Shown one piece after another: positions 10,240 through 20,456 of a DNA stretch of 64,000 nucleotides. This DNA is from Hedera helix (taxonomy: Eukaryota; Streptophyta; Magnoliopsida; Apiales; Araliaceae). The notes below the pieces were generated by a model that searched no databases, was not told where the DNA came from, and saw nothing but the letters and a program-made list of their open reading frames with translations. The position numbers and the translations under genes are program-made. The stretch is taken from NCBI GenBank assembly GCA_947179155.2, contig OX359282.1, positions 12,052,533 to 12,116,532 of the forward strand. Direction: 5' to 3'. The stretch's first letter is position 1. Each line of letters opens with the position of its first letter.

Positions 10240-10760
10240 AAATTTTGTAAAATATTGAATTCATATTCTTTGAAAGTTATAACCAATCAAATTACTTTTG
10301 AATGAATTCTAAGGTTGAGATGAAAAAAAAGAGCAAGAATGTTGCAGGTTGATCGAATGGTCACCTGGCATATCAAGACACAAGCATTGCAGACTGATCA
10401 TCTGGCGTGCCAAGGTATGGTGAAACATCCATCACTTTAATGATAGATTGATCCACTGTCAGGGTTTGCAGTATGAAGTACTCAGGGAGCGAAGTACTGT
10501 AAACCGGGATAAATGCTCATTCAGCATATCATGAAAGTTTTCCAAAATAAAAATTTTGAATTCTTCTACTCTTATAAAGATTGAATGGTAGGATGAGGTA
10601 GTATTTTAAATTGTGAGTGATAAGGAAAGTAATATTGTAAATGAAAGAAAGTATGAAATGTGATGGATTAGAAAATTGTAATATACAATGACTACGAGAA
10701 AGGAAGGAAATAAAGATATGTGGAATAAATGTAAACAAATTGTGAAATACGAGTACATAG

Positions 10761-10797
10761 AAATTTCGAGGACGAAATTTTATAAAGGAGGGGTGAA
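10761..10797 (+). other. Relict second PPT with AGGA-loop hairpin inside LARD1
   Basis: AAATTTCG-AGGA-CGAAATTT (perfect 8-bp stem) followed by a purine tract AAAGGAGGGGTGAA and then TGTGACACCC, which looks like an LTR start. The true 3' end repeats the layout: GATTCCG-AGGA-CGGAATC (11110-11127), purine tract, TGTGAGGATCC. The segment 10798-11109 may therefore be a fossil LTR beginning from another Tekay-type element. Confidence 0.55.
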
Positions 10798-11130
10798 TGT
10801 GACACCCAGGATTTTAGAATAATTTTAAATAAAGATTATGACGAATTAAGTAAAGGTTAACGTATAGAACCTAATGTTGAATGATAGAGGTATTAAGGAA
10901 TGATTTATGAAATGTAATACTACAAAGAAATTGTGAATTGGAATAAGAATTAAATAATCTGACAGTTATGACCATTATGGTGTTAACCAGGTGAGTTATG
11001 AAAATTAATGAGGAAATATATGATTATTATGGATATAGTTGTGATTTATCAAGATAAAGGTATTGCAAGGTGCTATAAATAAAATACGTATAATTATTAC
11101 GGTAATTATGATTCCGAGGACGGAATCCTG

Positions 11131-11145
11131 TTAAGGGGGGAAGAA
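11131..11145 (+). other. LARD1 polypurine tract
   Basis: TTAAGGGGGGAAGAA directly before the 3' LTR; primes plus-strand synthesis. A 7-bp hairpin with loop AGGA sits just upstream (11110-11127) and is kept in LARD2 and LARD5. Confidence 0.9.
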
Positions 11146-14100
11146 TGTGAGGATCCGAATTTTCAGGATTTCTTTAATAATATTAAATGAGAATTTAATT
11201 GATAAAATTATCAAAATTGTTTAAATTATTTATGATACAAGTAATTTAAAGTGTGTGAAGGAATTTACTTGTTAAATTAAATATGTATCAAGATGGTGAT
11301 GAATTGTGTGAATTTAAAATAAATGAAAAGATAAATAAATTGTTTGGAAACAATTTATGAAAAATAAGAGAAATTTCATGTAAAGGTGCAATAAATTGTA
11401 CAATTAAATTGTTATGAAAATGTAGAAATTATGATTTGATTGAGGTTATGTGGTAATGTGAAATATATGAAATTATATATGTATATATATACATTTGTAT
11501 ATATATAAATGTATATGTTTAAGTGATAATTGTAAATGCTATTAATTATGAAAATTAGGGGATTAATAATTAAATTAATCCAATTTTAAATGAAAAGCGA
11601 ATAGGGAAGTTAGTTAAATTGTAATTATTGATTTTAGATTTTATCAAGAATTTGGAAGAAGTTTATAAATTAATTGAGAAGGAAATGTAATTATATAAAT
11701 TATATAATAATAAATTATATAATTTATATAAGAAAATTAAAATAAGGTATGAAGAAAATAATAATTATATAAATTATATAAGAATAATTATATAATTTAT
11801 ATAAGGTGATTAAATGGAATAAGGTAGGAGGAAATTAAGAAATTATTTAAGAAATGAGAATGTAAATATATAAATTATTTAATATTAAATTATATAATTT
11901 ATATATAAAGAAATTAATGTGAAATGTAAAGAAATTAAATTAAATGAGGAAAAAGGAATGTTTTAATTCATTAAAAAAATTATGGTTATGTATAATGGAA
12001 TTATTATGACTTTTATGAAGTATAATATTTCGGAAACGGGAATATGTTAGTGTAACATGTTGTCCAAATAACGAAGTGAAAAATTATGAAAAATAATTTT
12101 TATATGCCATATGTATTATTTTATGAATTTTGGAGGTATAAATTACCTCATATAAGTACATGCATGTCATTATGCGTGTACAAAATTTGTCAAGTAAAAT
12201 ACCCAAAATGAGTGTTAATATTATTGATAAATTATATTATGAATTTTGGTACGTTAAAATAATTATTTTACATACATTATGTAAAATAATTATTACACGG
12301 AATAATTATGTAATGTATTAAATTAATTGATTACGCAAGATTTATGCATGCGAATAATTTAGAAATTTCTTGATTTCGTGCAACAAAGTCGGTGGAAATT
12401 TTTTATTTAAGAAAGGCAAAGCTTTGGTTATAAAAAGGAAGAAAAGAATAAGAAAGTAAAAAGAAAGAAAAATAAAACACACATAAACCTCTCTTTCTCT
12501 TCCATCCGACGCCGCCACCACCACTCACAACCCGACCACCATGCCGGCACCACCAAGAGATAGGAAGATTTATGCCATGAAGAGGAAGGAAAAAGCTTCA
12601 AGGAAGGTAAAGAAATTAATTTAGTGAAATTATTTAGTAATTATGATAGTAGAATAATTTTGAGAAAAATTAGTAAATAATTAGAATAATTGTTCCAAAT
12701 AATTGTGGGATATTTATGTATGAATTATGTAATTTTTAGAATGATTTTGTGGTGAAAAATTGGAACAAAAATGATAAATTTTGCATGTTTTGTACTGTTG
12801 CCAGAAGAAACCTGGAGGAAGAAATAAAAAGGCTGCCGCGCATTTTTTTTTGCCAGGCGCGGTATGAAACGGCGCCGTTTTGGGCGCTGAAGGGAGGCAA
12901 GGCAGCGCAATGCGCGGAAGAAGAAATTTTGCCACGCCAAACGACGTCGTTTGGCGAGGCGGAGCCAGGGAAAGGGGTCGCGCGCCATGCGCGGCCGCGT
13001 TTTGAGCAGCGAAATTACGTTTTTACCCCCGCTCTTTTTCAGAAATGTCGGGCGTGTCCTAGACGCGCGGTAATTACAGAAATGCCCTCGTTCTTTCTGG
13101 AAAATACCGAATATGTCCATAAGGGCGCTGAAATGACGAAAATTTCCCTGGACTTTCCGAAAAATTCTGGTTATGTCCCTAAAGCCGCGAAAATTACTAA
13201 AATGCCCCCAGAATCAGTTTTTAATGAAATAAATGTTTAAAAATTATTTAAAAATCATAGAAAATTATAGAAAAATACTAAAAATATAGAAATGATGTTT
13301 GGGCATTTAATTTAGTATTTTTAAAAAAATATTGAATATTAGGGATTAATATTTATATATTAATCCATTAGGTTTAAAGGTTAGAAAGTAAATAAATAAA
13401 AATTTGGACAACCGAATAAGCTAAAATTTATCCGATAAGCCAGGTTGTCCGTAGTGAAGGCATTAAATATTAAGTTATGTTAATATTTTAAAGGACGAGG
13501 TTAATATAATTAACCATATAAATTGATAATCGGCCCAGAGGTGATATTAATTAAATAAATTAATATCATAAATAGATAAATAATTATTATTTGATTATTT
13601 TATGATCATAGGTTGATCGAGAGAGGGTTTTAAGCTATCAATTAAATAATTGGACGCCAGGCAAGTTCTTCAGTCCTTTAATGTTAAATGTTGACTGTTA
13701 TAATATGATAATACTTGTTCAAATGCATGTAAATTATGTGTTATGTGATCTGTGGCTAATATGACAACTATGTGTACTCTGTGCAATGATGTGAGATATA
13801 CTGCTATAATAGAAGCACAAACACATGATGTATGACACACACTGAGTATGTTAAGGTATGTGTTACGTGAAATTTAAACTGTTGAACTTGCTGAGCCGTT
13901 GTGCTCATTACTTGTTTAAAATAAACTTTTGCAGGATAAAAAAATAAGTTTCAGGAATATCGGATTAAGTTGAGATGAATTGCCCTAGAAGGTAGAAAAC
14001 GTGATTGTTATATTGTTAATATTATAATTCAATGTGAGAGATTTGTTAATTTACTGTGATAAATTGTATGTATATATAAGTTGAATTTGGAAATGATAGA

Positions 14101-14496
14101 AGTTCAATTATGAACTGTGATGGATCAGGATAATTGTTACGATAGAAATTATTATATGTTTCATTACGAATGACGCAACACGGAATATCTGTATGAAAAT
14201 AAATAATAGTAAATATTAAATGATGAGCTTTATAAGATGTGTAAAAGAAAGAAAAAGTAAAGGTTGCGATCCAGGGACTAGGGTCCAGATGTAAGGATTT
14301 TGAATATCCAAATATTTTAATACAATGATTGAAAAAAAGAAAATTTTATACGAGAAATTTGATAATTGATGATTTTATGGATCAATTATAGTGTTAAAGA
14401 TTTATTAACGGACCGAAATTTGGACGTTACGAAGATAATGTTTAATGAATATAAAATTTAAGGTAATAAAGTGGGTCGAATTTCGGGGTCGTTACA
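11146..14496 (+). repeat. LARD1 3' LTR (3351 bp)
   Basis: Same modules as the 5' LTR: hairpin at 12257-12297, TATA at 12428, micro-ORF exon at 12541, CpG block 12835-13215, acceptor at 13934. It retains the segment of about 178 bp (13700-13877) lost from the 5' LTR. ORFs at 12725-13120 (minus) and 12749-13240 (plus) lie in the CpG block and are not considered genes. Confidence 0.9.
12541..13973 (+). CDS. Putative spliced LTR micro-ORF (LARD1 3' LTR)
   Basis: Exon 1 12541-12606 (22 codons, one Glu-to-Asp change from the 5' copy: PPRDRK) ends at AAG|GTAAAG. Exon 2 13935-13973 follows TTTTGCAG and reads DKKISFRNIGLS, then TGA. The frame across the splice is identical to the 5' LTR although the LTRs differ at many sites and by a 178-bp indel inside the intron. 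Function unknown; expression not shown. Confidence 0.3.
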
Positions 14497-14501
14497 ACTT
14501 T

Positions 14502-15856
14502 GGTCTGCTGTCAAGCCAATGACGATAAACAAAGGCGCTGCTTGGGAGGCAACCCAAGGGGAGTATAATTTTCTTTCTTTTTATTTTTGTATTTATAGTT
14601 TAGTTATTTTTGCCTTTTTCTTTACATTTTATTTTACATTGGGGACAATGTAAATTTTAAGTGTGAGGGAAGGGATTTAGAATTTTTGTTATTTTTAGGT
14701 CATACTTTGAAAATTTTAGAAATTTTTAAAATTTTTAAAATTTTGAATTTTGTGGGTAAATTCACTACAAACCCTCACGAGACAAAATTCGTCCACTTGG
14801 GGTAACCTTGGGAGTTTAAAGGTTTGTTGCACATGCTAAGTGTAACCATGTTTCCTATAAAAATGGGGTAGTTTTTATTTTTTATTTTTAGGATGTGTTA
14901 CTTAAGCAATGAGTTAATTGAATTTTAATTTTTAGCCAATGATAAAATTTTTGATTTTTATTTAATAATTCTTGGAAAAAGGGTAAATTTTTGCTTAGTT
15001 TGGACTTTTGACTTATTGTTGATAATTACTTTGTTTGAGATCCTTTTAAATTTTATGCACTTATATCCATTTGTTTGAACTAGTTTTAATTAAGAGAAAG
15101 TATATATGGTTAAAAGCTTATGAAAGATATTTTTGAACTCTATATCTTATTTGATCATTATTTGTAGTGAAACGTAAGATAAAATATAATTTGGAGGAGA
15201 TGATTTAGGTAATTTTTCTAGGATTATTATTGAAAAAAAATTATGTGATGGGTTGAGATGGAGCGTAAAACGCACTCACTCATAAACACATGAAAAAACA
15301 GTATAGAGTGTAAAACGCACTCGCTGGTGAGATGGAGCATAAAATGCACTCACTAAAGAGGAAAGAAAAAAAAGAGAGAAAGAAAGAAATGGGATGTAGC
15401 ATAAAATGCACCCATTAAAAGGAAAAAAATTGGAAAAAGATTTGAAAAAATTGATATTGATAATCCTAGTGTGCTTCATTAATTAAAAACCTTTTGATCT
15501 TCTGATTTATATTTGTCTATATTAGAAAAGAGTGATGTGAAAAATAAATATATTGAGTTTTGTTGTATGTCTTTTATAAGGTAATTAATGACCGAAACTT
15601 ATCTAAGTTTTGATTAGTTTGATACATTTGGATTCACACACACACAAAAGGTCTTGAGTAAAGTAGAATTGATAAATATGTTAAAGTTTAGATTTTGCAT
15701 GATTTTGAAATTTTCTGAGTTATCATTTAAAAAATCTTTGAGGCTGATGTTGAAATTTATATTGCTCAAGTAAGTTGTTTGGTTATTAGTTTTAATTTTA
15801 TAGTTTTTGTTTTTGTTTTGCCTGAGGACGAACAAAAAGCTAAGTGTAGGGGTATT
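14502..15856 (+). other. 3' non-coding region of the Athila/Tat-like element
   Basis: Begins GGTCTGCTGTCAAGCCAATGACG and has GGGAGGCAACCCAA (about 14548), the usual end-of-pol landmark of Athila/Tat elements. An AT-rich non-coding stretch follows. Four copies of GAGYGTAAAACGCACTC lie at about 15258-15415, each able to form a GAGTG/CACTC stem. PPT-like TAAGTGTAGGGGTATT precedes the 3' LTR. No coding sequence. Confidence 0.65.
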
Positions 15857-17258
15857 TGATAGAGTTGAATTAAACAATATTTTTATTCCCTAATACTTAG
15901 TTTTTATGTTTATTGTATGCTTAAATGTTTAATTATTTAGCTTATTTTGATTTTAATAGTTTTTATACGATTTTAGTTCATTTATGTTAATTTAGGTAAT
16001 TTTATAGTATTTTTATATTTCTTTTTATTTATGTGTTTTTATTTATTTTTAGTGTTTTACTAATCATTATGTGTTTTTATTATTTTTATTATTTTTATAT
16101 TATTTTTATTTATTTTTAATTATTTTATATTTATTTTTGTAGGAAAAATAAGCTTGGAGGGCAAATCTATAAATTTAGCATCTTGAGTGGCAATTTCGTA
16201 ATATCAAGAAAACTAACGCGCCATGCGCGCAAGGAAAAGAATTGATGCACGCGTATGACAAGAACGACACCGTTTGGGTCAAAGCTGAGAAATGCTGCGT
16301 CATGCGCGGTCGGGCGTAAAAAAAGAAAAAAATTAATATTCGCGCACAATGCGCAGTAACAACCAACTGGAGCCCAAGAGCAGACGCGTGGCGGCTGTTT
16401 TGTTTCTTTCTCTCTCTCCGCGTGGTCGTGACACGTGGCAGCGTGGCAGATTTATTCTTCTCTCCAGTTCCGTTTCCAGCAAGTTAATGAAAAAATATCC
16501 AAAAGCAATTTGGATTAGGAAAATAAATACTAATTTTTATATTTATTTACTTTGTATTTTAAATCCAATTAGGGTTGTGATAATAATTATTTTATTTTTC
16601 TTTTACTTTTATTTGTATTTTAAATCCTATTAGGGTTTGGAAATAATAAATCCTACTGGCGTTAGGAGGATTTTGGAGCCTATAAATAGAGGGTTTGATA
16701 CACAATGTAAAAAACAACTCTCATTAGAATAAAAATTCTCTCTTCTATTATTTAGTGTTCTCTACAATTATGAGTAGCTAAATTCTTTTTCTTGGTTTAA
16801 GTGATTGAAGCCATCAAGATTTATACACTGTGAGATCTAATTTATTTTAATTGTTCAATTTATATTTTGATTATTGAATATTCATTTATGCTTAATTTAA
16901 TGATTGATTTGTTTAATTGCTAGGAGCGCTACTAGTTTATTATTCATATTAATCTATTGCTATTTGTGAAGCAACTAAGTTTAATAATTGTTTTGCAGAT
17001 CAAAAGATTATTTTATCTTAGGAAGAATATTCATCTAAATTAATTGCAAACAAATGGCTTGTGTTGTTTAGTTCAACGGTCTCTCTAATTCTTTATGCTG
17101 CTATTAAATTAAATCTTTAGCAAGTGCCGAATATTGTTTATTAGTAAGGGTATCAATTAATATTTTGAAGATTCACCGTAAAAAGAACTACTCTCAGGTG
17201 GAATAATTTTTCTCCTCTCTCCTTAATTTTAGATAAGTAGAACCACTTGGTCTTTAAA
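15857..17258 (+). repeat. 3' LTR of the Athila/Tat-like element, with inverted tail
   Basis: Matches 3073-4377 closely up to TTATTAGTAAGGGTA (about 17154). Beyond that, about 100 bases are present in reverse: 17199-17256 is the reverse complement of 4378-4435 with only a few mismatches. The CpG block (16200-16450) and TATA (16680) match the 5' copy. Confidence 0.8.
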
Positions 17259-18650
17259 ACAAAATGACATGACTTGAGCTAAGATGCATAGACCTATGCC
17301 ATGAATGCCTAACCTATATGATACGTGTTATGCGTAGGCATGTATGTGTAAGGATGGTAGCGCTATACACTATTACGTTTAGGTTAAATGATAAAAGTTA
17401 TATACTATGTGGTTGTAACCGATATCGGTATGCTTGATAGAAAGATTATGTGCTAAGTGTGAATTGAACTAGTGCGTTAGAACTAGCGTGTATCTAAGAT
17501 AAATGATCAAATTGACGTCTATGATCTAAAACTAATAAGTGGGCCGACATGGTTAACTATGTAGGCGATAGACATAACAAAGTGTTGACGTTAAGCATAA
17601 ACGACAACCAAGGCAAGTCTCATTTACTGATGCACATTTTACTATTCCGTGCAAATGTCTTGATTTCAAGTATCCCTATTCAAACTCATTATTCAAGGTT
17701 CAAATATCTGTTATGCCATGATCGCACTTACGTGCATTTAAAATGTCGTTCAATTATTGAATTGACTTCAAGTATTAAAGTCCTTATTCATAAATTGTTA
17801 TGAAAAGAGAGTCTAAGCCATTGTTCGGCTAGACCAATAATTCCATGATAATTGAATTCTATAATTTTTAATGCTAAACCAAACTATATTGTACTGGTGC
17901 TGTATCTGTTAAAGCTGAAGTGAACAACCTTCATAGTAGGGGCTTAAAACTATAATTTTGGACATAATTCCTATATGGCATGGTTGCGTCGCTAGATATT
18001 TTATATTGTGCACAATGTATCCGTACGATGGGCTAATCCCCCAAAGTACACATAATTGGTTATTATCAATTGCTATATAAATTGTTAATAGTCTTAACGA
18101 TATTGATCTTATGACTATTGGTTATTGTCATCATTTACATAATGTCAATAATCTTAACGAAGTTCAAGGTCACTTGACCATCAGCATGCTATTTCTTAAA
18201 TCTTGAATTATAAAGTAAATGCCTATGCATCTTTTATCCTCAATTGAGGTTCCGTTGTCAAAATTATTAGAGACTTTATTGATATTTCAGATTATAATAC
18301 TTTAAACTCTTTAATATACTTGTTAAGCCATTTGTTGCTCATACTTGCTTAAAACTAAAACTTTCAGCTAAGCCCGAGTTCTCGAAGAGTTCCAAGAAGG
18401 ACAAAGGAAAAGGGAAAGCCAAGGAGTAACTATTTTATTACTCCGTTTAAATTAAATTATGTTGTTAAGACTTTTTTTTATGATGCCACGTTTTGTAATA
18501 AATGTTAGTTAACCTGGGATATTATGTTTTTTTGAAATGAACAATGTATTTAACATTGTATTTTTGATTGAATGGGTAGATAGTTGTGTGTTGAATGTTA
18601 TACTGTGAGCACCGGACCCAGGGTTTAGAGAACGCGAATTGAGTGTCACA
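17259..18650 (+). mobile_element. 3' part of a Tekay-like LTR (LTR2)
   Basis: Contains the hairpin motif (17811-17834), a GAACAACCTTCATAGTAGGGG stretch also seen at 45.95 kb, the TTGTTGCTCATACTTGC stretch, a splice-acceptor-like CTTTCAG (18361-18367) and the K-rich mini-exon, and ends in GAGTGTCACA at 18650. Directly after it the minus-strand gag at 18651 is cut, so this LTR's element was inserted into that gag. ORF 17549-17803 shows no family features. Confidence 0.6.
18367..18429 (+). CDS. Lysine/glycine-rich mini-exon of LTR2 (putative)
   Basis: Twenty codons and TAA: AKPEFSKSSK then KDKGKGKAKE. It starts one base before the acceptor CTTTCAG|CT, implying a phase-1 intron whose first exon lies in the missing 5' part of the LTR. 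LTR1 carries the homologous reading at 2335-2388. Conservation of frame, of the SKS and DKGKGK blocks and of the stop position, while the flanking DNA has diverged, argues for coding. Function unknown. Confidence 0.4.
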   Translation, partial: AKPEFSKSSKKDKGKGKAKE

Positions 18651-18880
18651 TTAGGCCTCTAAAGTTCCCTTAAACTTCGAGGGTCCTACAACTTTAAAGT
18701 CCTTAAAGTTTGCTAATTTAGTTGGTGGAGGTTTTGGATTAGAGCTGTCACTGGGTTTCTACTCTCCATAGCACCCACTAAGAGATCTACAAATCTTTAC
18801 ATTGGATCTACTAGATCCCTACCATTATTAACGAACTTTTCTTGCATCTGTTGGGCTTGTGGTCCTCTACGAGGTGGCAT
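18651..18880 (-). pseudogene. Gag N-terminal fragment of a minus-strand Tekay-like element
   Basis: Begins MPPRRGPQAQQ at 18880, a typical plant chromovirus Gag start, and continues to PPTKLANFKDFKVVGPSKF after one TAA stop and one frameshift. The second half matches the same Gag region at 23.6 kb (LVSFKDFKLVGPPEF). The frame is cut at 18651 by the end of LTR2. Gag would package element RNA; this copy is dead. The stretch 18881-19185 behind it is AT-rich leader with nothing recognised. Confidence 0.75.
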
Positions 18881-19185
18881 TTTTCTGTTTAATAAAACTC
18901 GTGTTATTACTTCATCATTTATTTAAAGCATTCGAAATTTAATTTAAACACTTAATCCACACAAGACACATTTAATAAACATAGTTATATACATATGTTA
19001 TGTCGTAGTACATCATATCGCACTTTACATCATGAAGTATTAGACTACATACATTTCTATCCCGCTTAATATATCAAAAGCTTGGAATTTACATAATATA
19101 TTCTATTATTTACACTAAAAGTTAGGATTTACATCATATTAACATACACACATAGATATACTATCATATCTATATACCAGACATC

Positions 19186-20456
19186 CTACAGGAGCACCCC
19201 CCGCTAAACTGCATCTCTATACTCATCATCCAATATGTCTATCATCAATCCCCGATAGGGGTGTGCAAAATTTTCGGTTTTTTCGATTTTCCAAACCGGT
19301 CTGAACCGGTCGGTTCGGTATTAAAAAAATCGGTTTAGTACCGGTACAAAAAAACCGGTATATACCGGTTTTTCGATACCGGTTTCGGTACCGCCTTTTT
19401 GTGGTTCGGTAAATACCGAAGCGAACCGGTATACCGATTTTTTTATTTTTTATTTTTTATTTATATTATTATTAATAAATAATTAATAATAATTCTAAAA
19501 ATAATAAAAATAATACTAAAAATAATAATAAAAATAAAAATAATAATTATAATAAAAATAATAATAATAATAATAATAATAATATTAACAAAAATAATAA
19601 TTATAATAAAAATAATACTAATATTAATAATAAATATAATAATAATACTAATAAAAATAATAAAATAACAATTATATTAAGTTTCGATTTTTTTCAGTTT
19701 TTACCGGTACCGAACCGGTATCGAACCGGTAAAACCGGTTCGGTATACCGATCCAATCGGTACCGGTTTCGGTATCCAAAATTTCTATCTTTCGGTTTCG
19801 GTTCGGTACGGTTTCGGTTCGATACGGGCCGGTAATTACCGGTTGAACACCCTTAATCCCCGATTCATAGTATAGCGGGATTGACCATACTGAACCGGGT
19901 AACATAATACCCTATCATGCGCTCTCCTAAATACTGTCTAACAAGCATAACTCATAGCATCGATCCTTGCCTTCTTAACTTTAACTTCCCCTTCCACGGA
20001 ATCCACTCGTTTTGCAGCTCTAACCCAAACATTCTCCATTCTCACTCTCTCAGCAGTCTCGTCTACTAAGTCATCCTGCACAACTTTTTTCTCAGCCTCC
20101 AGCTCTACTACTGTATGCTTTGCCTGATGGAGTTTAGTTCTAAGTTCTATATTCTGAGTAGCTAAAACCTAAACTGCAGTCGTATTCTACTCTAAAGCTT
20201 CCTAACACTTCGCAACCTGTGTCTCTAACTCCTGGATGTGATCTTCCAAGTTAATAACTTTATCTCTCAGCTCAATATTTTGTTTTAACAGACCGTCTAA
20301 CAAATTCTCCTCAAAGGGAGCATCCTCATATGGCGCCACGTTCGAGTTCTCCTCCTGCTAATCATCTGACTCATTATCCCTTTCCTCAGGATCCTCTTTA
20401 CAATCTGTCGCAGGCTCAAACTCCCTACCCTCAACTATAACTGGTGGAGTCAGCTC
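19186..20456 (-). pseudogene. Coiled-coil leader ORF of the minus-strand element, with six TAG stops
   Basis: Read from 20456 down, one frame runs through PPVIVEGREFEP, an acidic stretch, LLKQNIELRDKVINLEDHIQ (coiled coil), IELRTKLHQAKHTVVELEAE and ends ...RGVLL before a seventh, probably natural TAG at 19186. All six internal stops are TAG, in places where Gln suits a coiled coil, as expected from CAG to TAG changes. The hAT-type MITE at 19256-19855 splits the frame, which is in phase when the MITE and one TSD are removed. It lies 5' of gag in the same element. Its role is unknown; some plant gypsy elements carry extra ORFs here. The 5' end is cut by the LTR at 20457. Confidence 0.6.
19256..19855. 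mobile_element. hAT-type MITE, 600 bp
   Basis: Terminal inverted repeats TAGGGGTGTGCAA and TTGAACACCCTTA, with perfect 8-bp target duplications ATCCCCGA at 19248-19255 and 19856-19863, the hAT signature length. Both arms are packed with ACCGGT/CGGTATACCG palindromes; the centre (19440-19675) is (AAT)n-like. No transposase. It sits inside the coiled-coil pseudogene. Confidence 0.92.

Larger units (their letters stand above)
8435..11145 (+). ncRNA. LARD1 internal region: conserved, structured, no ORF
   Basis: The 2711-bp region between PBS and PPT has no ORF of retroelement type. It aligns almost throughout with 27303-30208, 58222-61160 and the LARD4 pieces (56233-57219, 62163-64000). It contains two diverged copies of a module of about 200 bp (8505-8680 and 9365-9570: ACTCAtG.ATATGG.TAAG ... 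GAGCCCC ... GACTA..GGACAAGCT), four 26-nt hairpins (9788, 10076, 10169, 10214), the hairpin CTCAAC-GTGTT-GTTGAG at about 9900, and an AGTACT stem at about 10480. It lacks about 250 bp near 10917 that the other copies have. I infer a genomic/packaged RNA role, not a coding one. Confidence 0.6.
5262..14496 (+). mobile_element. LARD1: large-LTR, non-coding Tekay-related retrotransposon
   Basis: 5' LTR 5262-8434 and 3' LTR 11146-14496, both TGTGA.GATCCGAATTT ... GGGGTCGTTACA, with perfect 5-bp target duplications ACTTT at 5257-5261 and 14497-14501. The PBS TGGTATCAGAGC lies two bases after the 5' LTR, and the PPT TTAAGGGGGG just before the 3' LTR. The 2.7-kb internal part has stops in every frame and no gag or pol. 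LTR ends and PBS match plant Tekay/Del chromoviruses, so movement in trans by such an element is inferred. Many scattered differences between the LTRs make it the older of the two complete full-LTR copies. Confidence 0.9.
3073..17258 (+). mobile_element. Non-autonomous Athila/Tat-like Ty3/gypsy element, split by LARD1
   Basis: Two direct LTRs of about 1.4 kb (TGATAGAGTTGAATTA starts at 3073 and 15857) flank a degenerate gag fragment (about 4440-5256) and a long 3' non-coding part (14502-15856). The 3' part has the GGGAGGCAACCCAA block and the phrase TTGGGGACAATGTA that are common downstream of pol in Athila/Tat-type elements. Protease, RT and integrase are absent. Joining 5256 to 14502 gives the pre-insertion state, so the coding region was deleted before LARD1 arrived. 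The PBS is also missing. No target duplication can be shown because the right LTR end is rearranged. Confidence 0.75.

Noticed and set aside
12749..13240. 163-codon plus-strand ORF in the LARD1 3' LTR
   Set aside because: It equals the CpG block and tandem repeats; the 5' LTR equivalent is interrupted and there is no domain.
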